Positions 20,206 to 28,727 of a stretch of DNA of 64,000 bases are shown here, one piece after another. Location: contig CAWKKD010000005.1 of assembly GCA_963850195.1 (NCBI GenBank), positions 1,426,001-1,490,000 of the forward strand, in the 5' to 3' direction. Below the pieces are notes generated by a model. The model had not been told where the DNA came from, searched no databases, and worked only from the letters and a program-made list of their open reading frames with translations. Source of the stretch: Actinoallomurus sp963850195 (GTDB lineage Bacteria; Actinomycetota; Actinomycetes; Streptosporangiales; Streptosporangiaceae). Position 1 is the first letter of the stretch; the number at the start of each line of letters is the position of its first letter. Position numbers and translations under genes: made by a program.

Positions 20206-20255
20206 CGTCCCACGCCGCGTGGCATGCTCTGTTACGCGGCCTGGCACGCTCCGGT

Positions 20256-20285
20256 TTGAGGGTTGGGCCGTGAGCTTGGTAAGCT
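20256..20285 (+). promoter_or_regulatory. promoter of rpsT
   Basis: TTGAGG (20256-20261), 18-bp spacer, TAAGCT (20280-20285). The start point would be near 20292, giving a leader of about 60 nt. Confidence 0.55.
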
Positions 20286-20354
20286 TCCCCATTGCGTGTG
20301 GGCGTGTGAGGTCCCGCGCCCCCATTCCATCGACTTAACACCTGAGGCTTCTTC

Positions 20355-20624
20355 GTGGCGAACATCAAGTCCCAGATCAAGCGGAACAAGCAGAACGAGA
20401 AGGCGCGCCTGCGCAACAAGGCCGTCAAGTCGGAGCTGAAGACCGAGATCCGCAAGTTCCGTGAGGCCGCCGAGTCCGGCGATGTCGAGGCGACCACTGC
20501 GCAGCTGCGCAGTGCCTCGCGCAAGCTCGACAAGGCCGTGAGCAAGGGCGTCATCCATCGGAACCAGGCCGCCAACCGCAAGTCGGCGATCGCCAAGCGC
20601 GCCGCCGAGGTCCAGGCCAAGTAA
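20355..20624 (+). CDS. rpsT: 30S ribosomal protein S20
   Basis: An 89-aa, strongly basic, helical protein of the 30S body. The N-terminus MANIKSQIKRNKQNE and the C-terminal ANRKSAIAKRA match S20. GTG start with GAGG 8 nt upstream. S20 often sits between holA and lepA in actinomycetes, as here, and is transcribed alone, with a strong terminator after it. Confidence 0.97.
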   Translation: MANIKSQIKRNKQNEKARLRNKAVKSELKTEIRKFREAAESGDVEATTAQLRSASRKLDKAVSKGVIHRNQAANRKSAIAKRAAEVQAK

Positions 20625-20640
20625 GGTTCCACGCGTCACC

Positions 20641-20670
20641 GACGCCGTGTCCCCGTAGGGACGCGGCGTC
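20641..20670 (+). terminator. rpsT terminator
   Basis: A 13-bp stem (20641-20653 with 20658-20670, one G-T pair) and CGTA loop, followed by GTTGTGCTGT, 16 bp after the rpsT stop. Confidence 0.8.
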
Positions 20671-20865
20671 GTTGTGCTGTCCGGGTACGTCTTGGGCGGG
20701 CCACGGCCTTGGTGCCCGAGGTCATCTCTTGGGCAGGACCCGGCCGGGTCCCGGACAGGCTCGCACGGGCCGGACACAGGCCCGGACGGTCCCGGACGGC
20801 GGCGCGGCTCGGGCCACGGAGGTCCCTGGCCTGCCCGCTCCGGATGCCCTGGGATCCGGGCCCTG

Positions 20866-21348
20866 TCAGATGGCGTGTTCCAGGTCCGCCCAGGTCAGCA
20901 CCTGCCGTACCCAGGTGGGCGGGGGTTCCTGCTGCGGGCCGAACAGGTACAAATGCGGGACCAGCTCCCGCAGTGCGGCGTGCACGTCGACGCGGTCGTC
21001 GACCATGTGCGTGATGCCCAGCTCCGCGCAGTGGACGGCCTTCTCCGCGCGCTTGCGGCAGAACCGCACGTTGCCGCGCGGCAGGCCCGTACGCCGGTAG
21101 AAGTCGTGGTGGTCGAGCCAGTTCAGGGTGCGCTCGCGGACCCGCTCACCGCACTTGGAGATCACCCACGCCCGGCCGTCGAAGCGGTCGACGAGCCGCG
21201 GGAGTACCTCGAACATTCCCTCGGTGGCGGGCGTGCGCATGGCCTCTTCCGGGCCGCCGCTCAGGAAGACGGTGTCCTCGTCCCCGTACGCCGCCGCTCC
21301 GCCTTGGATGACCCGGCCGAAATCGACGCCGAGTCTCATTTCGTTCAT
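20866..21348 (-). CDS. HAD-like hydrolase with altered motif I
   Basis: About 160 aa. The N-terminal LGVDFGRVI corresponds to HAD motif I, normally DxDxT; the nucleophile Asp9 is present but the second Asp is Gly (DFG). A later Lys (RKRAEKAV) and the acidic THMVDDRVDV (motif IV) remain. Loss of the general-acid Asp would favour a phosphonatase-like or non-hydrolytic role. The start is uncertain: two ATGs (21348 and 21339) are close together and none has a good ribosome site. Stands alone between rpsT and holA. Confidence 0.7.
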   Translation of the reverse strand: MNEMRLGVDFGRVIQGGAAAYGDEDTVFLSGGPEEAMRTPATEGMFEVLPRLVDRFDGRAWVISKCGERVRERTLNWLDHHDFYRRTGLPRGNVRFCRKRAEKAVHCAELGITHMVDDRVDVHAALRELVPHLYLFGPQQEPPPTWVRQVLTWADLEHAI

Positions 21349-21399
21349 ATCGCCAGGTTGGGGCATTCAACGGGTCGAGCGAAACCGATTTTCGGCCGT

Positions 21400-22359
21400 T
21401 CAGCGCCCGGCTCGCGCGGCCACGATCTGGCCGATCGCCTTCTCCAGCGCGTACGCCGCATCGGCGCCACCGCCCTTGACCTGCGCATCGGTCTCGGCGA
21501 CCACCTGGAGCGCCAGGGCGACGCCGTCGGGTTCCCAGCCGCGCAACTGCTGGCGTACGCGGTCGACCTTCCACGGCGGCATACCGAGCTCCTTGGCCAG
21601 TCCGGCGCCGCGCAGCCCTCGCGGCGCGCCGCCGACCTTGGCGAGCGACCGTACGCCCTGGGCCAGCGCGCTGGTGATCAGGACCGGCGCGACACCGGTC
21701 GCCAGCGCCCAGCGGAGCTGCTCGAGCGCCTCGGCGAGGCGCCCCTCGACCGTACGGTCCGCGACGGTGAAGCCGCTGACCTCGGCCCTCCCCCGGTGGT
21801 AGCGCGCGACGGCGTCGTCGTCGACCCGGCCGCCGGTGTCGGCGACGAGCTGGTTGCAGGCCCCGGCCAGCTCGCGCAGGTCGGTGCCGACCGCGTCGAG
21901 GAGGGTGCGGGCGGCGTCCTCGCCGATGCTGCCGCCGGCCCGGCGTACCTCGGCGCGTACGAACGCGACCCGCTCGCCGGGACGGGTGATCTTCTGGCAG
22001 GTGATCTTGCGGGCGCCCGCCTTGGTGAGGGTCTCGAGCAGCGCCTTGCCCTTCACGCCCCCGACGTGCACGACGACGAGGTCGACATCGTCGGCCGGGT
22101 CGGCGGCATAACGCCCGATCTCGGCGGCGACGTCCTTGCCGAGGTCCTGGGCGGCGCGCAGGACCACGACGCGGCCGCCGCCGAACAGCGACGGCGAGGT
22201 GAGCTCGGCGAGCGCGCCCTTGGTGAGGGTGGCCGGGGTCAGCTCGTGGACCTCGGCCTCCGACTCGCGGGCCCGCGCCGCGGCGACGACGTCGGCGATC
22301 GCCCGGTCGACGAGGAGCTCCTCGTCACCGACGAGGAGGGTGAGACGTTCGGAGGACAC
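21400..22359 (-). CDS. holA: DNA polymerase III delta subunit
   Basis: Clamp-loader delta subunit that opens the beta clamp. The 319-aa protein begins SSERLTLLVGDEELLVDRAI, typical for actinobacterial HolA, and keeps the AAA+-like and collar-domain layout with no catalytic P-loop, as expected for delta. GTG start. In related genomes it follows comEC directly; here about 3.8 kb of other genes separate the two. Confidence 0.93.
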   Translation of the reverse strand: MSSERLTLLVGDEELLVDRAIADVVAAARARESEAEVHELTPATLTKGALAELTSPSLFGGGRVVVLRAAQDLGKDVAAEIGRYAADPADDVDLVVVHVGGVKGKALLETLTKAGARKITCQKITRPGERVAFVRAEVRRAGGSIGEDAARTLLDAVGTDLRELAGACNQLVADTGGRVDDDAVARYHRGRAEVSGFTVADRTVEGRLAEALEQLRWALATGVAPVLITSALAQGVRSLAKVGGAPRGLRGAGLAKELGMPPWKVDRVRQQLRGWEPDGVALALQVVAETDAQVKGGGADAAYALEKAIGQIVAARAGR

Positions 22360-22397
22360 CTCTGCAGCATCCCACGCGTACGGGTCCGGCCGCCCCC

Positions 22398-22871
22398 TCA
22401 GTCGTCCCGGCCGTCCGGTCGGTCGTCACGGCCGCCCGGAACCACCGACGGCCGGAACGCGACGGCACGGATCAGGCCGAGGTCGTCGTTCTTCGGGTCC
22501 TCCGGGAGCGGGAGCACGGACGCCAGGATGCGCCACATGAGCGGGTACGCCTCGCGGTAGCCCACCAGCGCCGAGCGGCATTCGTCGGGCGGCAGGAACC
22601 GGTGCTCCGGCTCGGCGAACCTCAGGTGCCCGATCCGCATCTCGAGCGCCCGGCCGGCCCGGAGGTTGCGCACCCAGTCGGCGCGGTTCCCCCAGAACGC
22701 GATCACGATCGCCTCACCCGCGTCGTGGTCGAGGCGTACGACCTCCAGCACCGTCTCTCGGCGGAGGCCGGACAGGCGACCCTGGTGTGCCAGGTAGAGG
22801 AATCGCTTGCCGAGGAGGAACCCGAGGTCCCGGCGGTACAGCCACAACGGCGTCCGCACAACGCGCAGCAT
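22398..22871 (-). CDS. nitroreductase/deazaflavin-dependent (DDN-like) oxidoreductase
   Basis: About 157 aa from ATG 22871, which has AGGGGA just upstream; an ATG at 22913 would add 14 residues. The split beta-barrel family signature runs through FLYLAHQGRLSGLRRETVLEVV and FWGNRADWVRNL. The family binds F420 (Ddn, FDR-B) or other flavins and reduces quinones or nitro compounds. The C-terminus is a hydrophilic Arg/Asp tail. Substrate not deducible. Confidence 0.85.
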   Translation of the reverse strand: MLRVVRTPLWLYRRDLGFLLGKRFLYLAHQGRLSGLRRETVLEVVRLDHDAGEAIVIAFWGNRADWVRNLRAGRALEMRIGHLRFAEPEHRFLPPDECRSALVGYREAYPLMWRILASVLPLPEDPKNDDLGLIRAVAFRPSVVPGGRDDRPDGRDD

Positions 22872-22956
22872 CGTCCCCTGCGGCCTGCGGACATCGGACG
22901 CTCCTCGGTTCATTCGTCCAATGATGCCGTGATCCAGGCACGCGGGACACGGGTAT

Positions 22957-23400
22957 GTGGCCTCTTGGGTGGATCTCCCGTGCCCGCCGTGCCTCAGAGC
23001 GTGCTCAGACCATGGCCGGCCTCGCGTTCACCAGGGCGGCCGCCCGACGGTTTCACTCTCGGCCAACTCATCGTCGGTGATGCTGATCACGACCCTCACC
23101 GCGCCGAGCTTCGCGCTCATCGAGGGGCCCCAGCTCGACTGAACCGCCGTACCCGTACTCGCCGCCCTCGGCCTGGGTACGGCCGCCACGCTCGTCCTCG
23201 CCCTCGCGAGTACGCGAGTACGCGAGGTACGCGAGGTACGCGAGGTACGCGAGGTACGCGAACGGGACGCTCCTCACGGTCTGCCTCCTCGTCGCCGGTA
23301 CGGCCTCCACCGCGATGAGCGTCGTGTCGCCCGGCACCCGTACTGGGTCATGGCCCTGGTCATCGGCACCGCCGATATCGGCGGTCTGAGCCGCCGGTCC
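22957..23400 (+). pseudogene. remnant of a DHA2-type MFS transporter
   Basis: No intact gene fills 22872-23567. Pieces of an EmrB/QacA-like transporter can be read on the plus strand: TAPSFALIEGPQL then a TGA (23140), VPVLAALGLGTAATLVLAL in the same frame, LLTVCLLVAGTAST shifted by +1, and PYWVMALVIG back in the first frame. The order fits the 'ALIEGP...W' and 'VREP' segments of that family. One stop and two frameshifts plus an in-frame tandem repeat show decay. Only this central piece is recognisable. Confidence 0.5.
23206..23257 (+). repeat. tandem repeat GCGAGTAC / GCGAGGTAC
   Basis: Two copies of GCGAGTAC (23206-23221) and four perfect copies of the 9-mer GCGAGGTAC (23222-23257). The 9-mer codes Val-Arg-Glu in the remnant MFS frame, where 'VREP' normally occurs, so it probably grew from that codon group. 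Confidence 0.9.
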
Positions 23401-23401
23401 G

Positions 23402-23574
23402 GCCTCAGAGACTGTTGGGGAGCCCCATGCCCTACTGCGCGGCACCCAGACGAGGGCTCGCCGCGTTGTCGTCGGTCGCCGGCCGACACCAGGCCGACTC
23501 CCTCCTCCGCCTCGCGACGCGCCCCCTGGCCCGCCGCTCGCGACGGACGAGGGCTCCCCAACAGTCTCTAAGGC
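23402..23574. mobile_element. 173-bp element with 24-bp terminal inverted repeats
   Basis: GCCTCAGAGACTGTTGGGGA-GCCC (23402-23425) reappears in reverse complement at 23551-23574 with one mismatch. The 125-bp interior has no convincing gene. If the repeat is taken to start at GAGACTGTTG, both ends are preceded by a TNA triplet (TCA and TAA), like targets of some IS5-family elements. The right arm contains the stop codon of the VOC gene and the left arm abuts the dead MFS gene. A non-autonomous MITE-like element or IS remnant is likely; a long regulatory palindrome is the alternative. Confidence 0.55.
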
Positions 23575-24059
23575 ATGGTGGCCTCGCTCCGAGGCTCGAT
23601 GATCCGGGCACCCATCACGTACTCCATGGCGGCCGCGTACTCGGGTCGTACCGCGCGCTCGGCCATCTCCCCCTCGCTCAGGTCCTCGACGCGTTCCTGG
23701 ATCCACCACACGTTGCCCAGGGGGTCGCGGACCCGTCCGACCCGGTCACCGAAGAACAACATCGTCATCTCGGTCACCGTCGTACCGCCGGCCTCCAGTG
23801 CTCGTCGGAACACCGCGTCGCCGTCCTCCACGTACAGGCGCAGGAAGCATGGCGTGTCCGGCCAGTCCTTCTTGGCGTCGAACATCATCACGACCGAGTC
23901 GCCGATCCGTACCTCGGCGTGCCCGATCGAACCGTCCTTGAGCTCGACGCGCGCCACCTCCTCGGCGCCGAACGCCGCCCGTACGAACTCCAGCACCCTC
24001 GCGGTGTCCTTCGAGACGATCCAGGGCGTCACGGATCCGTAGCCGTCGGGAATGGGCAT
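23568..24059 (-). CDS. VOC-family (PhnB/glyoxalase-like) protein
   Basis: A 163-aa vicinal-oxygen-chelate protein. It starts MPIPDGYGSVTPWIVSKDTARVLEF in short form as in PhnB-like proteins and contains RVRDPLGNVWW, the typical C-terminal beta strand. Its metal ligands are not fully conserved in this subgroup and the substrate is unknown. The stop codon lies within the right terminal repeat of the MITE-like element, so the C-terminal residues may have been altered by insertion. Confidence 0.85.
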   Translation of the reverse strand: MPIPDGYGSVTPWIVSKDTARVLEFVRAAFGAEEVARVELKDGSIGHAEVRIGDSVVMMFDAKKDWPDTPCFLRLYVEDGDAVFRRALEAGGTTVTEMTMLFFGDRVGRVRDPLGNVWWIQERVEDLSEGEMAERAVRPEYAAAMEYVMGARIIEPRSEATMP

Positions 24060-24221
24060 GGTGGTGCTCCTCTGTCCTCGGTGATCTCCCGAAGCTAGGA
24101 CGAGAAGCGGTCACTTTCTGTCCGCTGTACCGTTGCATGCGGAATCCGCGGCGTACGTCGATTCCGTCGTTCACAGCCCTGATCCGGCGTGGGATGCCCG
24201 GAAGTGTCCGGGTTCGGGCCC

Positions 24222-24227
24222 TAGACT
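24222..24227 (+). promoter_or_regulatory. -10 element of a likely leaderless degV transcript
   Basis: TAGACT followed by 6 bp and the ATG at 24234; no ribosome site precedes the ATG. Confidence 0.5.
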
Positions 24228-24233
24228 CCCCGC

Positions 24234-25061
24234 ATGACAGCAGCGGTCGCGATCGTCACTGATTCCACCGCCTACCTCCCGGACGAGGTCATCGCCGCGC
24301 ACGGCATCACGGTCGTCCCGCTGCGGATCGCCGTCGACGGCGAGATCCGCGACGAGACGGACGTCGCCCGTACGCCGCGCGACTGGCCACTCGTCACCAC
24401 GTCCCGCCCGGCGCCCGAGAGCTTCACACGCGTGTACTCGGAGGCGGCGAGTTCGGGCGCCACCGCCATCGTGTCCGTCCATCTGTCCGGTGAGATGTCC
24501 GGAACCCTCGACTCCGCGGCCCTCGCCGCGAAGGACGCTTCGATCCCGGTACGCGTGGTGGACAGCCGTTCCATCGGCATGGGCCTCGGGTTCGTGGTCC
24601 TGGCGGTGGCCGAAGCCGCCTCGACCGGCGCCGACGCGGACGAGGTCGCCAAGGCCGCCGCACGTCGCATCGGCGAGACGCGCTCGCTGTTCTACGTCGA
24701 CACCCTCGAACACCTACGCCGCGGCGGCCGGATCGGCGGCGCCGCGTCCCTCGTGGGCTCGGCACTGATGATCAAGCCCCTGCTGCACATCGCCGACGGC
24801 CGCATCGCCCCACTCGAAAAGGTCCGTACGTCCGCGCGTGCCCTCGCCCGTCTCGAAGAACTCGCCGTCGAGTTCGCCGCCGACCGCCCGGTCGACATCG
24901 CCGTGCAGCACGTCGCCTCGTCGACCCGCGCCGACACGCTCGCCGAACACCTCCGAGAGCGCGTCCCCGACCTCCACGAACTCCACGTCGGCGAGGTGGG
25001 CCCGGTGATCGGTGCCCACGCCGGCCCCGGCACCCTGGGCGTCGTCGTCTCCCGCCGCTGA
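24234..25061 (+). CDS. DegV family fatty-acid-binding protein
   Basis: A 275-aa DegV/FakB-type protein that presents fatty acids to a kinase in Firmicutes. The N-terminal AIVTDSTAYLP, the TSRPAPESF loop (Thr/Ser at about 60 in the TS-P motif), HLSGEMSGTLDSA and the C-terminal GAHAGPGTLGVVV are all family marks. No FakA-like kinase is in the window. In actinomycetes degV is a frequent neighbour of comEA/comEC, as here. Confidence 0.92.
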   Translation: MTAAVAIVTDSTAYLPDEVIAAHGITVVPLRIAVDGEIRDETDVARTPRDWPLVTTSRPAPESFTRVYSEAASSGATAIVSVHLSGEMSGTLDSAALAAKDASIPVRVVDSRSIGMGLGFVVLAVAEAASTGADADEVAKAAARRIGETRSLFYVDTLEHLRRGGRIGGAASLVGSALMIKPLLHIADGRIAPLEKVRTSARALARLEELAVEFAADRPVDIAVQHVASSTRADTLAEHLRERVPDLHELHVGEVGPVIGAHAGPGTLGVVVSRR

Positions 25062-25212
25062 CACCACGCGGCGTCCCCGTCCTGGCCGGCATCCGAGACA
25101 CGAACCGTGTCTCCGATGTCGAAGGGTCCCCCCGAGCACCGGCGATGGAGCTGACGCACTCCCGAGCCGCCATGCCGGGAATCGGCGGCCGCGGCCGAAG
25201 GTTGCCCGCTAT

Positions 25213-26211
25213 GTGGCTGAATTCGATGACGTACGCCGTTCAGTGCTTGACCTCGTGCCGGTGAGCACGGAGACGACCCCCGGGGCCGCTCTCCGCGCGA
25301 CCATCGACCTGGCGCCGGTGGTGGAACGCCTCGGTTATCACCGCATGTGGGTCGCCGAACATCACAACATGCCGGGCATCGCCAGCTCGTCCCCGGCGGT
25401 ACTGATCGCGCACCTGGCGGAGGCGACGTCCACGCTGCGGCTGGGTTCGGGCGGGGTGATGCTGCCGAACCACGCGCCGCTGATCATCGCGGAGCAGTTC
25501 GGGATGCTGTCCGCGCTGCACCCGGGCCGCATCGACCTCGGGATCGGCCGTGCGCCGGGGACCGACCAGGCGACCGCGTACGCGCTGCGGCGTACGCCCG
25601 ACCTCAGCCCCGATGCCTTCCCCGAAGATCTGGCGCAGCTGCGGGCTTTCCTCGACGGGTCCTACCCGCGAATCCGGGCGGTGCCGCGCGGCGAGGAGCA
25701 ACCGTCGATCTGGCTGCTGGGCTCCAGCGGGTACAGCGCGCGGCTCGCCGGCCTGCTCGGCCTGCCGTTCGCGTTCGCGCACCATTTCAGCTCGCAGTAC
25801 ACCGAGCCCGCGCTGGAGCTGTATCGCTCGACGTTCGAGCCGGTCGGCCCGCTCACCGAGCCGTACGCCATGGTCACCGCCGCGGTCGTCGCCGCCGACA
25901 CCGACGAGGAGGCCGCTCGCCTGTCCGCGCCGATGGGCCTGTCGATGCTCCGCCTGCGCGCCGGCAACCCCGGTCTGCTCCCGACCCCGGAGGAGGCCCT
26001 CGCGTACCCGTACTCACCGAGCGAACGCGACATGATCGGATCGATCACCGCCTCCCACATCGCCGGCAGCCCGGACACCGTTCGCAAGGGCCTGCATGAC
26101 CTCCTCGAACGCACCCGTCCGCAGGAGCTCATGGTCTCGACCAACGTCGGCGACCCGGCCGCCCGCCGTCACTCGTACGAGCTCGTCGCGGACCTCTTCA
26201 ACGAGATTTGA
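25213..26211 (+). CDS. LLM-class flavin-dependent oxidoreductase
   Basis: A 332-aa luciferase-like enzyme of the 'SVLDLVPVS' subgroup. Landmarks: RLGYHRMWVAEHHNMPGIAS, LGSGGVMLPNHAP and GRIDLGIGRAPGT, which bind the flavin. GTG 25213 is the only in-frame start that keeps the conserved SVLDLVP strand with a sensible N-terminus; GTG 25243, inside that strand, is the alternative and no ribosome site is clear for either. Its end overlaps convergent comEC by 14 bp. Substrate unknown. Confidence 0.85.
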   Translation: MAEFDDVRRSVLDLVPVSTETTPGAALRATIDLAPVVERLGYHRMWVAEHHNMPGIASSSPAVLIAHLAEATSTLRLGSGGVMLPNHAPLIIAEQFGMLSALHPGRIDLGIGRAPGTDQATAYALRRTPDLSPDAFPEDLAQLRAFLDGSYPRIRAVPRGEEQPSIWLLGSSGYSARLAGLLGLPFAFAHHFSSQYTEPALELYRSTFEPVGPLTEPYAMVTAAVVAADTDEEAARLSAPMGLSMLRLRAGNPGLLPTPEEALAYPYSPSERDMIGSITASHIAGSPDTVRKGLHDLLERTRPQELMVSTNVGDPAARRHSYELVADLFNEI

Positions 26212-28669
26212 CCTCACTGGGCCGTACTCCGGGGGGCGCTCTCGTGCGGCGCTGCCCGGCCATCGCGCCGTGGGTGTGCCGGGTGACGACGGCGAGCCCG
26301 GAGTCCGTACGGATGACGGCGACGTCGCCGTCCTGGTCGGTGCGGTATGTGCGGTCGCCGATCCGGGACAGCTCGGTCATGGTCGACGGCGCTGGATGGC
26401 CGTAGTCGTTGCCCGCGCCGACGGAGGCGATCGCGATCCGGGCGTGCACGGCGGCGAGGAACGCCGGGTCCTGGTGGGACGACCCGTGGTGCGGGATCTT
26501 CAGGACGTCAGCGACCGGTACGCCCGCCGAGAGCAGTTCGCGCTGTGCCTCGATCTCGACGTCTCCGCAGAGCATCACGGTCAACCCCGGCCAGCGGGCG
26601 AGCATCACCACGCTGGCGTTGTTGACGGTCGTACCGGTGTCGCGAGTGGAGACCCGCCCGGTGTCGAGCGGCCCCAGGACGGTGAGGGTGAGCGGGCCGA
26701 TCGTCCAGAGGTCGCCGACCCCGGCCGTACGGGTCGGGCGGCCGGGTAACAGGCGTCGCTCCTCGCCCTCGCTGTCCGGGCTGATCACGATCGTGCCGAC
26801 CGCGCGGCCGTGCAGGACGCCCGGAATGCCGTCGATATGGTCGGCGTGCGGGTGCGTCAGGACGAGCAGCGGAACGGTGCGGACACCGAGGTCGCGCAGG
26901 CAACGATCCATCGGCCGGGGGTCAGGTCCGGTGTCCACGACGACCGCCTGACCGGGCCCGGTGAACAGCGCCAGGCCGTCTCCCTGTCCGACGTCGCACG
27001 TCACGAAACGCCAGCCGCGCGGTGGCCAGGCCGGCGCGAGGATCCGCGTTCCGAGGGCGCTCAGCGCGATCCCGATCAGGGCGACCGCGGCGATCCTGCG
27101 CGGCAGCGGCCGGCGCGCGACGTACGCGACGAGCGCGAAGGCGACCAGGACGAGCACCGCGCCGGTGATCCCCGCAGGCCAGCCGACCGCGGTGTACGGC
27201 GCGAGGGACAGGACCCGCGCGACACCCGTGATCCAGCCGACCGCGAACCCGGCGAGCGCCGCGATCAACCGCGCGGCCGGCAGCGAGATCGGCGCGATCA
27301 GCGCGGTGAGCACGCCGAGCAGCGTGGCGGGCCCGACGGCCGGGGCGGCGAGGAGGTTCGCGGGCACGGCGACCAGGTCGATTCCCTCCCCGAGCATGAC
27401 GAGTAGCGGAAGGCAGACCGCCTGGGCGGCGGCGGACACCGCGAGAGATTCGGCCAGGCGACGTGGCATGCGCTCGCTCAGCTTGCGTCGCCAGCGCGGT
27501 GCGAGGAGGAGGATGCCCGCCGTCGCGACCGCCGACAGCGCGAAGCCGTACGACTGCGCGAGCTCCGGGTCGATGAGGACCAGGACGAGGACGGCCGCGC
27601 AGAGGGCGGGGACCCCACGGTGTTCGCGTCCGGTGATCACCGCGATGAGGGCGACCGCACCCATCACCGCGGCCCGCAGCACACTCGGCGACGGGCGCGC
27701 GACGACGACGAACCCGAGGATCGCCAAGCCGGCCGCCACCGGCGCGGCCCTGCGCCCCAGCCCGGCGAACCGCCCGAACGCGAGCACCGCACCGATCAGC
27801 AGGGAGAGGTTCTCGCCGCTCACCGCCATCAGGTGGGTCAGCCCGGCCTTCGCGAACGCGTCGGCGAGGTCCGGCGGTACCAGCGACGTGTCGCCGTCGA
27901 CGAGCGCGGGCAGGACGGCGTGCTGGTCGCTCGGCAGCCGGGCCGTCGCCGACCGCAGCCGTGCCCGGATCACGGCCGCCGTCCGCTGAAGCTTCGACGG
28001 ACTACCCGACAGCGCCGGTGGCCCGCGTACGAGCGCGACCGCGGCCAGCAGTTCGCCAGGGTGTGGCGTGGACAACCGCGCGATGACCTGGACCCGTTGG
28101 CTGGGCAGTACGCGTTTCCAGGCCGGGTCGGCGGCGAGCAGGAGCACCGGCACGCGCACCCGCCGCCGGTCGACGCGCTCGACCCGTGCCGGAATCAGGA
28201 TGGTCTCGCGATGGCGGACGGCGCCCGGCCTCGGCAGTGCCCGTGGATCCCCGGTCACCACCGCGTCCAGGCTCGCGGTGGCCTGCCTCATGGCGAGGGC
28301 ACGTACCGGCCCGGATGCGACCGCGGACTCTCTCAACGCCACGCCCGCCGCCGACGCGGCGGCACAGACCAACACGGCCATTGCCGCCGTCCTGAGACCT
28401 GTTCTTTCCTGCTCCTCTCGGGTCGTTCCGGGTCCTGGACCGGCCATGTTCCGTCGGCGGCGTGACGACCGCCACCGTGACATTGGGCGGACGAGCAGAA
28501 TCCCGGCGCAGGTCAGGAGGGCGCCGGCGGTGAGGTAGCCGCTCGCCGGGCCCGTACCGAGCAGGCATAGTGCGGTCAGCCACGCACCTGCGGCGGGACC
28601 GGCCAGGCGTAGGTCGGGGCGGCTCGTGTCGAGCGGCTCTCGCTCACCGCCGGTGGGTCGCGTGGTCAT
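26198..28669 (-). CDS. comEC: ComEC/Rec2 family DNA-uptake channel protein
   Basis: About 823 aa. Inner-membrane channel for single-stranded DNA in competent bacteria. An N-terminal hydrophobic region and DUF4131-like part are followed by the multi-span competence domain (with MAVSGENLSLLIGAVLAF near 290) and a C-terminal metallo-beta-lactamase-like domain (THPHADHIDG near 620, GDVEIEAQ, KIPHHGSSHQD). The metal ligands are intact. ATG 28669 has AGGGA upstream; GTG 28693 is an alternative. It follows comEA by 58 bp. Natural competence is hardly described in filamentous actinomycetes, so the present role is open. Confidence 0.9.
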   Translation of the reverse strand: MTTRPTGGEREPLDTSRPDLRLAGPAAGAWLTALCLLGTGPASGYLTAGALLTCAGILLVRPMSRWRSSRRRRNMAGPGPGTTREEQERTGLRTAAMAVLVCAAASAAGVALRESAVASGPVRALAMRQATASLDAVVTGDPRALPRPGAVRHRETILIPARVERVDRRRVRVPVLLLAADPAWKRVLPSQRVQVIARLSTPHPGELLAAVALVRGPPALSGSPSKLQRTAAVIRARLRSATARLPSDQHAVLPALVDGDTSLVPPDLADAFAKAGLTHLMAVSGENLSLLIGAVLAFGRFAGLGRRAAPVAAGLAILGFVVVARPSPSVLRAAVMGAVALIAVITGREHRGVPALCAAVLVLVLIDPELAQSYGFALSAVATAGILLLAPRWRRKLSERMPRRLAESLAVSAAAQAVCLPLLVMLGEGIDLVAVPANLLAAPAVGPATLLGVLTALIAPISLPAARLIAALAGFAVGWITGVARVLSLAPYTAVGWPAGITGAVLVLVAFALVAYVARRPLPRRIAAVALIGIALSALGTRILAPAWPPRGWRFVTCDVGQGDGLALFTGPGQAVVVDTGPDPRPMDRCLRDLGVRTVPLLVLTHPHADHIDGIPGVLHGRAVGTIVISPDSEGEERRLLPGRPTRTAGVGDLWTIGPLTLTVLGPLDTGRVSTRDTGTTVNNASVVMLARWPGLTVMLCGDVEIEAQRELLSAGVPVADVLKIPHHGSSHQDPAFLAAVHARIAIASVGAGNDYGHPAPSTMTELSRIGDRTYRTDQDGDVAVIRTDSGLAVVTRHTHGAMAGQRRTRAPPGVRPSEVKSR

Positions 28670-28727
28670 CCCGTCCCTGGGTTCGGAGGTCACGGCGGGC
28701 CGTCGCCTTGGTGCCGGGCCTCGGGCG

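Noticed and set aside
20671..20865. Possible short gene or RNA after rpsT
   Set aside because: The stretch is made of repeated GGCCGGAC/CCCGGACGG fragments, with no start plus ribosome site and no family match; probably intergenic low-complexity DNA.
23206..23257. CRISPR-like array
   Set aside because: Units are only 8-9 bp with no spacers; it is a simple tandem repeat.
26810..27989. Long plus-strand open frames opposite comEC (also opposite leuA, lepA and malate synthase)
   Set aside because: They lack ribosome sites, are Arg/Ala/Pro/Gly-rich with no family signature and exist because third-position GC keeps the opposite frames open; the genes on the other strand are certain.
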